64,000 bases of DNA from Alteromonas gracilis (GTDB lineage: Bacteria; Pseudomonadota; Gammaproteobacteria; Enterobacterales; Alteromonadaceae), in contig NZ_PVNO01000029.1 of assembly GCF_002993325.1 (NCBI RefSeq), positions 1 through 64,000 on the forward strand. Direction: 5' to 3'. Under the pieces are notes generated by a model. The model did not search any database and was not told where the DNA came from. It worked only from the letters and a program-made list of their open reading frames with translations. The number at the start of each line of letters is the position of its first letter. Positions within the stretch are counted from its first letter, which is position 1. A program made the position numbers and the translations under genes. This document shows positions 54,865 through 63,302 of this stretch, in pieces.

Positions 54865-54995
54865 CTTGTTGAGTAGCAATACGTTAAAATTTCCACTCAG
54901 TGGAAGGTGTGATAAACACTTTTCTTCGCCAAATTTGAACTACGACGTTTCCTTACGAATACGAACAACGATAACAAGTAGGAATATAGCCGACT

Positions 54996-55574
54996 ATGGC
55001 CCAACGCGATTATGTCTCTCGTGGACGCTCTACCCAAAAAAAGAAGCCTTCAGCAAAAGGTCGAAAGCCTGCTGGAAACGCTCAGGTAAACGGAGCGGTA
55101 GCCGCTAAGCTCCCCATTATTCGAATTGTAGGTGTGTTTGCCCTTGTGATTGGCTTCGGTGTCTTTTTATGGTCAATCAAAGATAACGTTGAAGAAGATG
55201 TAGATACACAAGTATCTCGCCCCATTGCGCCAACGGAAGAGTCATTGCCTGAATTGCCCGAAGAAGAGTGGGAATACATAAAAACCCTGCCAGGGTATGA
55301 AGTTGAAGTAGAAGTAAAAGAGCAGGAAAAATCCGATAAGCGTTATTTAATGCAGTGCGCCTCGTTTAGAACACGTGCTCAGGCTGAAGAGATGAAAGCT
55401 AAAATTGCGTTCCAAGGTTTAGAAGCTTTGATTAAACAAAGCTCTGGCAGCAACGGTGAATGGTTTCGCGTTATTTTAGGCCCTTACGAGTCGAAAAGGG
55501 ATGCGGAAAAAGCAAAGCACAGTCTGCGTAAAGTGAACATAGCGACTTGCCAAATTTGGTACTGGAATTTGTAG
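54996..55574 (+). CDS. ftsN: Cell division protein FtsN (SPOR domain)
   Basis: A 192-residue bitopic inner-membrane protein. A basic cytosolic start (DYVSRGRSTQKKKPS, with the short conserved DYVxRG found in FtsN) is followed by a single helix at about 41-61 (IIRIVGVFALVIGFGVFLWSI), an acidic proline-containing linker and a SPOR domain (about 112-188: YLMQCASFRTRAQAEEMKAKI, WFRVILGPYESKRDAEKAK) that binds denuded peptidoglycan. It is shorter than E. coli FtsN (319). The position between priA and hslVU agrees with the E. coli order. Confidence 0.92.
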   Translation: MAQRDYVSRGRSTQKKKPSAKGRKPAGNAQVNGAVAAKLPIIRIVGVFALVIGFGVFLWSIKDNVEEDVDTQVSRPIAPTEESLPELPEEEWEYIKTLPGYEVEVEVKEQEKSDKRYLMQCASFRTRAQAEEMKAKIAFQGLEALIKQSSGSNGEWFRVILGPYESKRDAEKAKHSLRKVNIATCQIWYWNL

Positions 55575-55659
55575 CATTTCATATTAGGTAACATGCGATA
55601 CGTTGCGTAAAGCGCAGAAATAGAGTGTATATAAGGAATGCATTTACAAGGAAGTTTAA

Positions 55660-56400
55660 ATGAGTATTGCCACTACCGAGCAACCCGACTACGCCGCTTA
55701 TAGCATAGAAGAGCTTGAGGACGTTCTAGAAAATATCGATAAGGATGCCTTTCCAGAGCGCTACCAGGCAGCGAAGAAACAGCTCGCTTCAAAGCGAGCA
55801 ATGTTGCCATCTGAGGATGATACGGATAGCGTCCATCAGGATGAACATTTTACTCGACCTAAATGGTCTGAACTACACCTGATAACACGCATCTCAAACG
55901 TTACCTTTTTAATACTTATTGGCGCAATGTTCATAACAGTTTTTACTGATTTTCTAGTGATTAATGCATGGCTAGACAATTCAACATGGGCCATTCTGCT
56001 GCTCATTGTTGTTTATAGTGCCCTCTTTTACTTCTCTATCTATATCGATAAGCGACACGCACAATTCGTGACTAAAGATTTCCGCGGCAAAATAACAGTT
56101 TTCGGTATGCCGTTTCTGGTATTTTTCTTAAGCTTGAGTTTTGTTGATACGGCATTGCCCTACACCCTGCATTTAGCGTCTGATAAACAAGAGGTAGAGC
56201 GAAAAATAGCTTATAAGAAAGGAAGCGGTTCTAAACACTGTCGACACTCGCTGTTGCTACAAGAGAGCGAAACCTTTTCCGATGGTCGCTTATGCTTAAG
56301 TCAAGATGAGCACAAACGTTTACCAAATAAAGGTTGGGTTTATGTACAGGGCCATGAAAGTGGTTTTGGTTTTGAAATCGAAGAGTATCGATTTCGCTAA
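55660..56400 (+). CDS. Hypothetical membrane protein
   Basis: A 246-residue protein not assigned to a family. A soluble helical N-terminus (about 1-75, YSIEELEDVLENIDKDAFPERY) precedes three hydrophobic helices (VTFLILIGAMFITVFTDFLVI, WAILLLIVVYSALFYFSIYI and FGMPFLVFFLSLSF), then a C-terminal domain of about 75 residues with two Cys that may lie outside the cytosol. The SIEELEDVLENIDKD motif resembles the start of other Alteromonas-type membrane proteins. A good AAGGA site precedes the ATG. Its stop overlaps the convergent DUF1294 gene by 4 bases. Confidence 0.75.
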   Translation: MSIATTEQPDYAAYSIEELEDVLENIDKDAFPERYQAAKKQLASKRAMLPSEDDTDSVHQDEHFTRPKWSELHLITRISNVTFLILIGAMFITVFTDFLVINAWLDNSTWAILLLIVVYSALFYFSIYIDKRHAQFVTKDFRGKITVFGMPFLVFFLSLSFVDTALPYTLHLASDKQEVERKIAYKKGSGSKHCRHSLLLQESETFSDGRLCLSQDEHKRLPNKGWVYVQGHESGFGFEIEEYRFR

Positions 56401-57017
56401 ATTTCAATCATGATTGCCTGTACATCAACAACTTCAAACACAATTAGTCCGAGCACAATCAGGTTAACCACAACCGTTATCCAATAAACACTCATAAATG
56501 CCGATTTGCTGCGCTTGTGTTTAAACAATTGCTGAGCTATCAATGCGCCAGGCCAGCCTCCTGTTAAGCTCAATAAGTGAAGCTTTGCCTCTGAAATACG
56601 CCACATGTTGTTTTTTGCCGCAAATTTGTCAATACCGTAAAAGAGCACGGTAACTAAGCTCAACGCTCCATAAACAATCGATAGTACGGCAGGTAACTGA
56701 CCCGACAATGTTAGCAAGGCAAGTACACTGCAAAATATGCTTAGTAGAATAACGTTTCGCTTTGTTTGTGAGGTATGCTTATTAGCGCTAGAGCGTTTTG
56801 CTTTGTATTCTTTTAGCAAACTAATGTTGTGAGCGCGGTGGCTACCTTGCTTATCTTTTTCTATTTCATAAATAATGATATCGCCATTGATGGGGCGCCT
56901 GGAGCGTTGTTTAAATGCCTTTATGTGAACAAACGCTCTTATACCACCGCCGTTAGGTTCGACGAAACCAAAACCTTTGACATCATCCCACTGCTTAATT
57001 CTTCCCTGATACTTCAT
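56397..57017 (-). CDS. Cold-shock domain / DUF1294 membrane protein
   Basis: A 206-residue fusion. Residues 1-66 are a cold-shock OB fold with the RNA-binding pair KGFGFVEP and AFVHIKAF; residues about 85-205 are a DUF1294 membrane domain with four helices, including SLTGGWPGALIAQQLFKHKRSKSAF, the family's signature. Such fusions are common in marine gammaproteobacteria; the CSD would face the cytosol. No function is proven. Its stop overlaps that of the convergent gene. Confidence 0.88.
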   Translation of the reverse strand: MKYQGRIKQWDDVKGFGFVEPNGGGIRAFVHIKAFKQRSRRPINGDIIIYEIEKDKQGSHRAHNISLLKEYKAKRSSANKHTSQTKRNVILLSIFCSVLALLTLSGQLPAVLSIVYGALSLVTVLFYGIDKFAAKNNMWRISEAKLHLLSLTGGWPGALIAQQLFKHKRSKSAFMSVYWITVVVNLIVLGLIVFEVVDVQAIMIEI

Positions 57018-57201
57018 AACCCTTCCTTTACTGCCATTCGCGTCGCTACTACAACTTCATTTTACTGCTTGGACATTTCTTCAAATAACCACAGGCATAA
57101 CTGATGAGAGTATGTATGCAATAAATAGCGCACTCAATAGATAACCTCTGCAATAAGCCTTTAGCGCAGAAAGCTTTGAGCGCACATTATTCACTCTTAC
57201 C

Positions 57202-57231
57202 CTTGAAATTAAAACGCCTCCCCCCACTTAT
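57202..57231 (+). promoter_or_regulatory. Heat-shock (sigma-32) promoter of hslVU
   Basis: CTTGAA (57202-57207), 14-base spacer, CCCCACTTAT (57222-57231) fits the sigma-32 consensus CTTGAA-N11-16-CCCCATNT well. It lies about 90 bp upstream of the hslV start. Confidence 0.82.
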
Positions 57232-57318
57232 TTGTTATTGAATTATTACGCTGCTGCCTTAGTGAGGCAAAAAGCTACACATATAATGCGGCAGCGCCCA
57301 GCTAAACGGGGAATTAAC

Positions 57319-57843
57319 GTGACAACGATTGTATCTGTACGACGTGGGAATCAAGTGGTAATGGCCGGTGATGGACAGGTATCACTGGGCAATACCGTAA
57401 TGAAAGGTAATGCGCGCAAGGTGCGCCGTTTGTACCACGACAAAATTCTAGCGGGCTTTGCGGGTGGTACAGCCGACGCATTTACGCTATTTGAGCGCTT
57501 CGAGGCTAAGCTTGAAGCCCACCAAGGCCATTTAACCAAAGCAGCAGTAGAGCTTGCTAAAGATTGGCGAACCGATAGAGCGCTACGCAAGTTAGAAGCC
57601 TTGCTTGCCGTGGCTGACGAAACTGCATCATTTATCATTACCGGTAACGGCGATGTCGTGCAGCCAGAACAAGATCTTATTGCGATTGGCTCTGGTGGTA
57701 ACTACGCGCAAGCTGCGGCTACGGCACTACTTGAAAACACTGAACTGAGCGCCAAAGAAATTGCTGAAAAGGCGCTGACCATTGCTGGCGATATTTGCGT
57801 ATTCACCAATCATAGCCAAACAGTTGATGTACTGGATTACTAA
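57319..57843 (+). CDS. hslV: ATP-dependent protease subunit HslV (ClpQ)
   Basis: 174 residues from GTG 57319, chosen because the conserved N-terminus TTIVSVRRG follows it and GGGGA lies 6 bases upstream; the frame open further up has no family likeness. After removal of Met the N-terminal Thr is the catalytic nucleophile, so the start matters. [22 protein letters not shown] and [16 protein letters not shown] match E. coli HslV closely. HslV forms the two-ring proteolytic core for HslU. Driven by a heat-shock promoter. Confidence 0.96.
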   Translation: MTTIVSVRRGNQVVMAGDGQVSLGNTVMKGNARKVRRLYHDKILAGFAGGTADAFTLFERFEAKLEAHQGHLTKAAVELAKDWRTDRALRKLEALLAVADETASFIITGNGDVVQPEQDLIAIGSGGNYAQAAATALLENTELSAKEIAEKALTIAGDICVFTNHSQTVDVLDY

Positions 57844-57925
57844 GTAATAGCGTAACGCTGTTATCAGCTCGCTGCCACAGCTTTGAAACTGGTAAAGCGA
57901 GTACTTGTTAGATAAGGGTTTATTC

Positions 57926-59254
57926 ATGTCTGAAATGACACCAAGAGAAATTGTTCACGAGTTAGACCGTCATATTATCGGTCAACAGGATGCTAAGCGC
58001 GCTGTGTCTATTGCACTTCGAAACCGCTGGCGTCGTATGCAGCTTGAACCAGAGCTGCGCCAAGAAGTTACGCCAAAGAATATTTTAATGATTGGCCCTA
58101 CGGGGGTAGGTAAGACTGAGATTGCTCGCCGTTTAGCAAAGCTTGCTAACGCGCCTTTTATCAAAGTTGAAGCAACAAAGTTCACCGAAGTGGGCTATGT
58201 AGGTAAAGAAGTCGAGACCATCATTCGTGATCTCGCCGATATTGCGGTGAAGATGACGAAAGAAAACGAAATGAAAAAAGTGAAATTCCGCGCGGAAGAA
58301 GCTGCGGAAGAGCGCATTTTAGACGTATTACTTCCACCACCAGAAGATGCATGGGGAAATAAAGAAAACGTTGAAGATCGCGGTACACGTCAGGCATTTC
58401 GCAAGAAGCTTCGCCAGGGCGACCTAGACGACAAAGAAATTGAAATCGATGTGGCACTTCCGCAGGTGGGCGTGGAAATCATGGCGCCTCCAGGCATGGA
58501 AGAAATGACCAACCAGCTTCAAGGCATGTTCCAAAACTTGTCCGGTTCGCAGAAGAAAAAGAAGAAGCTGAAAATTAAAGAAGCTTTCAAGCTGCTTATT
58601 GAGGAAGAGGCGGCACGCCTTGTTAACCAAGAAGACTTGAAAGAAAAGGCCATTGAGTCGGTAGAGCAGCACGGCATTGTGTTTATCGACGAAATTGACA
58701 AAATCTGTAAGCGCGAAGGCAACTCGTCTGCAGACGTGTCTCGCGAAGGTGTTCAGCGTGACTTGCTACCGCTTGTGGAAGGTTCAACGGTATCAACCAA
58801 GCACGGTATGGTGAAAACTGACCATATCTTGTTTATTACCTCGGGTGCTTTCCAAATGAGTAAGCCGTCGGACCTTATTCCAGAGCTTCAGGGTCGTCTC
58901 CCTATTCGCGTTGAGCTATCGGCGCTTAAAGTCGGCGACTTCAAGCGCATTCTTACTGAACCAAATGCGTCGTTAACGCACCAGTACATCGCGCTAATGA
59001 AAACCGAAGGTGTTGATATTACTTTTGATGATTCGGGTATACAGCGCATTGCGGAAGCGGCATGGCAGGTGAATGAGCGCACCGAAAATATTGGTGCCCG
59101 CCGACTTCACACTGTTCTTGAGCGTTTAATGGAAGATATCTCGTTTGATGCTTCAGAGAAAAGCGGTGAGTCGTTCGTGATTGATGCAGACTACGTTAAC
59201 AGCCACTTAGAAACCTTGGTGGATAACGAAGACCTGTCACGTTTTATTTTGTAA
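57926..59254 (+). CDS. hslU: HslU ATPase subunit (ClpY)
   Basis: 442 residues from ATG 57926 ([20 protein letters not shown]), with TAAGGG 7 bases upstream; this agrees with E. coli (443). AAA+ unfoldase feeding HslV: Walker A GPTGVGKT (57-64), the pore loop GYVGKE, Walker B FIDEID, sensor-1 LFITSGAF, and C-terminal DLSRFIL that inserts into HslV. The I-domain lies at about 110-240. The gene follows hslV by 82 bp and ends at a strong terminator. Confidence 0.97.
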   Translation: MSEMTPREIVHELDRHIIGQQDAKRAVSIALRNRWRRMQLEPELRQEVTPKNILMIGPTGVGKTEIARRLAKLANAPFIKVEATKFTEVGYVGKEVETIIRDLADIAVKMTKENEMKKVKFRAEEAAEERILDVLLPPPEDAWGNKENVEDRGTRQAFRKKLRQGDLDDKEIEIDVALPQVGVEIMAPPGMEEMTNQLQGMFQNLSGSQKKKKKLKIKEAFKLLIEEEAARLVNQEDLKEKAIESVEQHGIVFIDEIDKICKREGNSSADVSREGVQRDLLPLVEGSTVSTKHGMVKTDHILFITSGAFQMSKPSDLIPELQGRLPIRVELSALKVGDFKRILTEPNASLTHQYIALMKTEGVDITFDDSGIQRIAEAAWQVNERTENIGARRLHTVLERLMEDISFDASEKSGESFVIDADYVNSHLETLVDNEDLSRFIL

Positions 59255-59321
59255 TTTAACGCTAAGTAGAGATTTCTCCGATCGTTGGATTATGGGCTAA
59301 CACTCTACATAAATAGATTAT

Positions 59322-59357
59322 AAAAAGCCGAACTTATAAGTGAGTTCGGCTTTTTTG
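59322..59357. terminator. Terminator after hslU (bidirectional)
   Basis: AAAAAGCCGAACT/AGTTCGGCTTTTT with an 8-base loop. It faces hslU on plus and the minus-strand RiPP operon's end (59469) on the other side. Confidence 0.9.
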
Positions 59358-59468
59358 TTCAAATAATGTAGGCCCTAATTTTCAACTTTTCTCAATGGTT
59401 TTCGACCTCTTCAAGACGACATCTGTTGTCATTGAAGCGTTTAGCTTCTAACCACCATGCTATAACGA

Positions 59469-60440
59469 CTAATTTTTTAACAGTAATGCCACTAGCTTTT
59501 CTGTTATATCCAAACCAGTATCGTTTTCTACTTTTAAAAAATAGGGGCTCGGATTAGCTTCTAAAAAAAAGTATTTTTCCTTAGCACTTCTACGCCAATC
59601 GATTGCGCACCAATGCATGCCTAACGCTTGGCAAATTTTAACGGCCAGACGCTGCACCTCGTTTGGAATTATTGCCACTGATATGCTCGCGTTATCGTCG
59701 TTCCGGTAGTCCAGTTCTTCTGAGTCAATCTGAACGCTAAGTACATCACAGCCTAACACGTAACTTCTGATATTTGTGCCTTCAATATATTTCTGAAAAG
59801 TCACCGGTCGCTCACTGAGTAAGGTATTAAGTAAGGGCCGCATGTTCGGTTGTTTATTAACGAACTGTGCGGTTCTTCCGCCGCGCACGGGCTTATAAAC
59901 GACGTCTCGCATGTTGTTACAAAACTGAGTGGCGACTTCCGGCGCATTGCCTACAAACGAATAAGGAATGTGGGCGCCGAGTTTGCCAGCAATACGAGAT
60001 TGATAAGGCTTACACTGATGGCTACGAACAGCGTCGATAGAGTTTACCCATTTGATGTTGGCATAGCTAAACCAGCACAGCAAAGTGCTTGCGCGCTCCT
60101 GTTCGGTCCAGCCGTAATTTTCATACGCGCTACTGGGTTTATCCGGCATATTACTGTCCATGTTCGTACATTGAGTATCGGCGTCTGGTAAAGCTCCCGG
60201 TAGATATTCATGCCAGTAGGCAGCTTGGGTATTTGAAAAGGTGACCCTGGGTTTATCGCATAACAACGACGAGTCAAAATGAATTAATCCGTCATCAAAA
60301 TCGGGGTCGTAACTGATAGTCCAAGTGGCGCCAAAATAACGTGTATTGGCAATATAAAATGGGATGTCACCTTGTTGTAAAGCCCGTGCAATGTGCTGAA
60401 TTTGAGGGTCTTGTTCACTTCCTAATAATGCGACGTGCAT
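59469..60440 (-). CDS. ATP-grasp ligase, probable RiPP-modifying enzyme (graspetide-type)
   Basis: A 323-residue ATP-grasp protein. The N-terminal pre-ATP-grasp half (1-150) is soluble and without a known match. The ATP-grasp half has the lysine-bearing YKPVRGGR (Lys183), the adenine/Mg-binding CAIDWRR (Asp281) and FLEANPSP (Glu294, Asn296), the order seen in RimK- and MvdD-like ligases. Next to a short double-Gly precursor and its exporter, the likely job is forming ester or amide links between side chains of the core, as in graspetides. That is inferred from context; a role as amino-acid ligase is the alternative. It is the last gene of the operon, 109 bp after the precursor with a hairpin in between. 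Confidence 0.75.
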   Translation of the reverse strand: MHVALLGSEQDPQIQHIARALQQGDIPFYIANTRYFGATWTISYDPDFDDGLIHFDSSLLCDKPRVTFSNTQAAYWHEYLPGALPDADTQCTNMDSNMPDKPSSAYENYGWTEQERASTLLCWFSYANIKWVNSIDAVRSHQCKPYQSRIAGKLGAHIPYSFVGNAPEVATQFCNNMRDVVYKPVRGGRTAQFVNKQPNMRPLLNTLLSERPVTFQKYIEGTNIRSYVLGCDVLSVQIDSEELDYRNDDNASISVAIIPNEVQRLAVKICQALGMHWCAIDWRRSAKEKYFFLEANPSPYFLKVENDTGLDITEKLVALLLKN

Positions 60441-60479
60441 TTGCGCTCCTTGCTCGAGGAAAACTTAAAACTACGGGTG

Positions 60480-60530
60480 ATAAAAACAACACATGCATGC
60501 ACATACCGCTAAAGGCATACATATGTTGTT
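60480..60530 (-). terminator. Hairpin between precursor and ATP-grasp gene (attenuator)
   Basis: On the minus strand AACAACATATGTATGC pairs with GCATGCATGTGTTGTT (16 bp including two wobble pairs, arms 60515-60530 and 60485-60500) around a 14-base loop, followed by TTTTTA. It lies in the 109-bp precursor-to-ligase gap, and would end most transcripts after the precursor. Confidence 0.65.
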
Positions 60531-60549
60531 AAAGCATATAGAGTGAGGA

Positions 60550-60762
60550 TTAAGACAATATATCCGGAAGTTCGCCGCCGCCCTCTCCAATAGCCAAGGT
60601 AATGTAGACGGGCTCTTTAGGTTCAGGAACTATAGCGGGGGGACTTTCAATCAATCGAGCCCGCAAGCCTCCGGATACCTCAAAAAGTTGGGCTTCTGCA
60701 AGTTGCACAGGGTAACCGGCTGTAGGTTGTTTATGACTTAGTTGATGTTGATGGTTTTTCAT
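60550..60762 (-). CDS. RiPP precursor peptide with double-glycine leader
   Basis: 70 residues from ATG 60762, which has AAGGAG 8 bases upstream; an in-frame ATG 12 codons earlier lacks a site. The leader is His/Gln-rich and ends LAEAQLFEVSGG (21-32), the double-glycine motif cut by C39 peptidases. The core (33-70, 38 residues) is Pro/Glu-rich (ESPPAIVPEPKEP) and ends YITLAIGEGGGELPDILS. Thr55, Ser70 and Lys49 are possible nucleophiles, and Glu60, Glu64 and Asp67 possible acceptors for ATP-grasp cross-links. The TxAxGE segment recalls graspetide cores, from memory. No Cys, so no disulfide or lanthionine. It lies between the luxR-type gene and the ligase gene. Confidence 0.75.
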   Translation of the reverse strand: MKNHQHQLSHKQPTAGYPVQLAEAQLFEVSGGLRARLIESPPAIVPEPKEPVYITLAIGEGGGELPDILS

Positions 60763-60809
60763 AGTGTACGCTCCTTGTAGTGGCGTGTTGAGTAACAAGA
60801 CAATGTCAC

Positions 60810-61121
60810 CTAAAGTGAAGTTGCCTCTTGGTAAAGCGTTCTAAAGCACCCTGCAATGAGCGCAGAACGATTTGATATATTGAGCTTTTTGTAAATATTG
60901 GCGCAGTGAAACTTTACGGTCCTTTCACTGATGAATAACTCTGAGGCGATTACTTTGTTAGAGCAGCCTTCCATAATTTTGTGTGCAACTTGTAACTCCC
61001 GTTTAGATAAGCAATCAATTGGGATCACGCTGCCATAAGCGGTAATACCACTTGCATCTATCTGCAAACGTTCAGCGGCTGTCATCAACACCGCAGGTTC
61101 TCTTATTTCATGGTCTTTCAT
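60810..61121 (-). CDS. Small LuxR-type regulator
   Basis: A 103-residue protein consisting of a short N-terminal part (about 1-37) and a LuxR/NarL helix-turn-helix (38-100: LSKRELQVAHKIMEGCSNKVIASELFISERTVKFHCANIYKKLN). No autoinducer or receiver domain fits in the N-terminus, so it may act as an unliganded activator or respond through partners. The GGAG site is 8 bases before the ATG, and the start overlaps the exporter stop by 14 bases, so it is coupled. It probably controls the RiPP operon. Confidence 0.85.
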   Translation of the reverse strand: MKDHEIREPAVLMTAAERLQIDASGITAYGSVIPIDCLSKRELQVAHKIMEGCSNKVIASELFISERTVKFHCANIYKKLNISNRSALIAGCFRTLYQEATSL

Positions 61122-63300
61122 TAGATTTCTCCGTGTTTACCTGATATTGCGCTCCAGATACTTCTGCGGGAGAGCATGGATGTAAGATGCCGTCTGCCAG
61201 ACGATAAACTTTGTCTGCCATGGCGATAGACTGTGGACGATGAGCCACAATGATTCGTGTCATATTTAAAGATTTGAGGTGATGATTGATTTGCGCTTCG
61301 TTAGCCATGTCCAAATGGCTACTAGCTTCATCTAAAAACAGTATGTCTGGGTTTTGATAAAGGGCTCTGGCAAGAAGCAGTCGCTGCTTTTGGCCGCCGC
61401 TTAAACTGCTGCCCATATCGCCCACGAGTGAGTGGTATTGCATGGGCATTTTCATGATTTCTTCGTGTATGCAGGCAAGATGTGCGGCATGAACCATTTT
61501 CTTAAAATCGGCCGCTTGCTCAAAACAGCAGATGTTTTGTGCGATTGTACCGCTTAAGCAAGTGTCTTCTTGTAACACCGAAGCGATGACTGGGCGTTTG
61601 ACGTTATCATAATTCACGCTACCTTCTGATAAAGGGTACAGCCCCATTAAACACTTTAACAGTGTACTTTTTCCGCAGCCGCTATCGCCAATAATGGCAA
61701 CGATGTCGCCACATTCAACTAAAAGGTTGATATGCCTGAATACCCATTCATTCGACGCGCTATAGCGATACCCTAAAGAATTAGCGTGAAGCGCTGTGGT
61801 ATTAGACGGTGTGCTTGATGAGAGCGCATGGGTATAACTAAACGAACTAATAGTATTTGCTAAGAGAGTATTTGGCTTTGCCTGAGCAGGTGTAAACAAG
61901 ATATCGCTGAGACGAGTCAAGTGAACGCCGAGCATATTTAACTCAATCAGTTTATTGACTACGCCGTCCAGCGCATTCACGAAGCGGGTTTTGTAAGCTA
62001 TAAACGCGAGCAACATCCCGATTGAAAGCGTATTTTCCATTACCAGGCTTGCACCAACATACACAACCACCAGGTTCTCAGCGCCAAATAAAAGCTGATT
62101 TGAGAGGGTGCTGCCGATATTAATTTTGCCAAGGGTAATATCTTTATTTAACGTCGCTACTAGCTTGTTCTGCCAGTGTCCGTGGCGCTGCACTTCTTGT
62201 CCGTAGACCCGAATAGGCAGTATAGCCCTAACGCTTTCCATAAAATGACTTTGCTCTGATGCGGCCAGGGCAATACGTTCCGTGGTAAGTCGCTTGATTA
62301 GCGGCAATAGCCCTAGCCGAATACATAAATACACCAACATGATAGCGACGACGACAAGGGTAAGTTTTATCGAGTACAGCATCATTACGGCCAACGTGAC
62401 CAGGGCCATGAGCCCATCCAGCAATGCGGTAACTACGCCAGTCGTTAAGAATTCTCTGATATTTGCTAGCGAGCCAAAACGTGAGACTACATCACCGATA
62501 TGGCGCTTATCGAAATAATCTAGGGGAAGTGAAAGTAGGTGCTTAAATACCGACGCCGACATTTGAAGCTGAAGGCGAGAAGACACCGATAAAATAACCA
62601 GTTTTCGAACGCCGCATGTAAAAGTTTCAATAATTAGAAGAAGAGCAAACCCAATAGCAAGGGCCTTTAACAGCGCTTCGTTGTTGTAAATCAGTACATC
62701 ATCGACCACTGTTTGCATGTAATAAGGTGCTGCCAATGCAAATAGTTGCAACACAATGGATAGGGCGAATAAGGTGATCAGGTTGCGCTTGAACCCTGTG
62801 GTGCGCGTAAAAAATTGAGAAAGTCCTAGGCGCGGCGAAGACGTTTTAGGTGAAAACGTGTCTGTAGGTGATACTTCAAGCGCAATACCTGTTATGCATT
62901 TGGATGCTTTATCGAATGTGAGCTTTCTCTCCCCGAGTGCTGGGTCATGAATAGTAATCACATCACCTTTTACTTTGGTGAGTACAACGAAGTGATTCAT
63001 ATTCCAATGCAATATGGCGGGACAGGCTAGCTGCGCAAGGTGTTCCATTTCAATTTTAATGGCACGGCTTTGAAACCCAAAGTCGCTGGCAACTCGCATA
63101 ACATCCTTTAACGTACTGCCTCTAAGTGACACAGACATGGTGTGTCGCAGTGCATTGAGATCTCGCTTATCGCCGTAATATTGGGTAATCATGGCCATAC
63201 AAGCTAGTCCACACTCAGCCGCCTCGCTCTGCAAAATAACGGGAACGCGCCGCTTTGTGTGAAGCGTGGTTGAGACGAGATTCATGGTAACGCTGGTCAT
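61108..63300 (-). CDS. C39-peptidase ABC exporter (bacteriocin/RiPP type)
   Basis: A 730-residue exporter. The N-terminal C39 peptidase (about 15-150) has Cys30 in AAECGLACMAMI, His103 in HWNMNHFVVL and Asp119 in IHDPALGER, a complete catalytic set that cuts leaders after Gly-Gly. A six-helix exporter domain follows (about 170-450). The ATPase has Walker A GDSGCGKST (about 536-544), LSGGQKQRLLLARAL and Walker B ILFLDEASSHLD. It should process and secrete the peptide encoded downstream. It follows the HlyD-type gene by 2 bp, as for CvaA/CvaB-type systems, where a TolC-like channel completes the path. Confidence 0.93.
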   Translation of the reverse strand: MTSVTMNLVSTTLHTKRRVPVILQSEAAECGLACMAMITQYYGDKRDLNALRHTMSVSLRGSTLKDVMRVASDFGFQSRAIKIEMEHLAQLACPAILHWNMNHFVVLTKVKGDVITIHDPALGERKLTFDKASKCITGIALEVSPTDTFSPKTSSPRLGLSQFFTRTTGFKRNLITLFALSIVLQLFALAAPYYMQTVVDDVLIYNNEALLKALAIGFALLLIIETFTCGVRKLVILSVSSRLQLQMSASVFKHLLSLPLDYFDKRHIGDVVSRFGSLANIREFLTTGVVTALLDGLMALVTLAVMMLYSIKLTLVVVAIMLVYLCIRLGLLPLIKRLTTERIALAASEQSHFMESVRAILPIRVYGQEVQRHGHWQNKLVATLNKDITLGKINIGSTLSNQLLFGAENLVVVYVGASLVMENTLSIGMLLAFIAYKTRFVNALDGVVNKLIELNMLGVHLTRLSDILFTPAQAKPNTLLANTISSFSYTHALSSSTPSNTTALHANSLGYRYSASNEWVFRHINLLVECGDIVAIIGDSGCGKSTLLKCLMGLYPLSEGSVNYDNVKRPVIASVLQEDTCLSGTIAQNICCFEQAADFKKMVHAAHLACIHEEIMKMPMQYHSLVGDMGSSLSGGQKQRLLLARALYQNPDILFLDEASSHLDMANEAQINHHLKSLNMTRIIVAHRPQSIAMADKVYRLADGILHPCSPAEVSGAQYQVNTEKSNERP

Positions 63301-63302
63301 AC

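Noticed and set aside
57232-57318. 29-codon N-terminal extension of HslV
   Set aside because: It would bury the catalytic N-terminal Thr; it also begins directly at the sigma-32 -10 element.
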